NCBI RefSeq assembly: GCF_040954835.1
Contig: NC_090704.1
Span: 37,142,979 to 37,206,978, forward strand
DNA: 64,000 bases
Source: Lepisosteus oculatus
Lineage: Eukaryota; Chordata; Actinopteri; Semionotiformes; Lepisosteidae
Reading direction: 5' to 3'
Below the pieces are notes generated by a model. The model worked only from the letters and a program-made list of their open reading frames with translations. It was not told the DNA's origin and searched no databases. This document shows positions 61,331 through 64,000 of this stretch, piece by piece (the first letter of the stretch is position 1; every line of letters begins with the position of its first letter). Made by a program: the position numbers and the translations under genes.

Positions 61331-62036
61331 AGAGGAACTTAATCAAGATGTGGGTGACTGAGTGCAGTGCTCTAACTTTGAATTTAAAGCATGACAGCTG
61401 GGCATCTAATATGTCAGTTAGGTTCTAATTAGAATATGTCTACAAAATGGCTGTTTTCTTTTTTAAAAGCCAACAACTGAAATTAGATACCAAATAGTGT
61501 ACAAGAAACAAGGTGTTATTTTCTTCTACTATCATCTGTAACCATCTGTAACATGTAGCATTTTTACCACATTTACTAAGAGTTTGACATGAAAAGTCAG
61601 AAAAGCTGTAAGCAGCTTTTTATACCCTGTAAGAGCAGTTCTGTGTCTATAAATACCTTTATTCACCTTATGTAGGGCTTTGACATTTGTGTCTTTTTTT
61701 ATGGATGTGCAAACGTCAATGCACATAACTTTAAAAATATAGTGATACTCTGAAATAATCATATTTATCCCAAAACTGAGCTCTTAAATTATAATCATGA
61801 ATGTTTTGCAGGAATATCTGCTATTGTACAAATTTCTCCTAATGTATAAAATGGATGTAAAACTAAACTCTTAAAATTACAGGTATTATATTTCTTTCTT
61901 AAGTATCTGATAATGTGTTGATCTTGTATTATTTTGTGTAGATATGTATAATTTTTTGTGGTATACATTTTTATTTTGTATCGAATTGTATTGTATTGTA
62001 TAAAAGAAACACTTGGAATCCTTGCTGGAGAATATT

Positions 62037-62042
62037 TTTATT
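62037..62042 (-). terminator. MYH: MYH-B polyadenylation signal
   Basis: AATAAA on the minus strand, 77 bp beyond the MYH-B stop codon, matching the short 3' UTR of MYH-A. Confidence 0.7.
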
Positions 62043-62118
62043 AATCAAATATTACTAACAGAAAATCGTGAAATTCATATTGTATGAATTTCTTTGTTGA
62101 GAAATCACCTTGTCTTCT

Positions 62119-63908
<1,790 letters not shown>

Positions 63909-64000
63909 TTAAAAAGGAAATCTATTAAGCAAAAATAATGTACATGAGGAAAGATTTCTACCTGGGCTTTTTAAGTCCTGAAGAAATAAGCAGAGCTAAG

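Overview
The window looks like nuclear DNA of a ray-finned fish. It has compact vertebrate-type genes with GT-AG introns, an SH3 exon resembling GAS7, two sarcomeric myosin heavy chain (MYH) genes, and a fish-type repeat load: a 5S-rRNA-derived SINE with an L2-like tail, Rex1-like and L2-like LINEs, a Gmr1-like LTR element, chromoviruses, a Penelope-like element and a hAT relic. A non-teleost lineage such as gar, bowfin or sturgeon is possible, but that is an impression and not shown.

Layout. 1-20039 is probably the first intron of gas7 (minus strand). It is filled by a degenerate Gmr1-like element with both LTRs (206-5556), LINE fragments, an RT-deleted chromovirus on the minus strand (11264-15148), a 205-bp Penelope-tail-like palindromic insertion (16521-16725) and a 5S SINE (17984-18565). 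20040-20219 is the first coding exon of gas7. About 7 kb of non-coding DNA follows, including a segment homologous to MYH intron 19, and leads to a TATA promoter. Next comes a complete MYH gene on the plus strand (MYH-A, about 27265-45050): two non-coding exons and 39 coding exons that sum to 5805 nt, that is 1934 residues plus stop, with no disabling mutation seen. 45.3-62.0 kb is a repeat-rich intergenic block: two solo LTRs with perfect 5-bp target duplications, a SINE apparently split by an LTR, a truncated LINE, a broken chromovirus, a hAT relic, a Rex1-like LINE, a Penelope-like fragment and a second Penelope-tail-like insertion. 62119-63797 holds the last five coding exons of a second MYH gene (MYH-B) on the minus strand, convergent with MYH-A and running off the window.

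How it fits together. In human, GAS7 also borders the fast skeletal MYH cluster, so this is a conserved neighbourhood. The orientation differs: gas7 and MYH-A are head-to-head and MYH-A and MYH-B are tail-to-tail. MYH-A encodes the force-generating heavy chain of striated muscle: motor, light-chain-binding neck and coiled-coil rod. Exon 37 of the two paralogues is almost identical, while exons 38-40 differ by 14-25 percent, which suggests gene conversion between the inverted copies.

No unknown multi-gene system is visible. The most unusual items are the integrase-before-RT element with a SCAN-like Gag, the small palindromic Penelope-tail-like insertions with a partial hammerhead-like core, the conversion signature, and the intron-19 homologue upstream of the MYH promoter.
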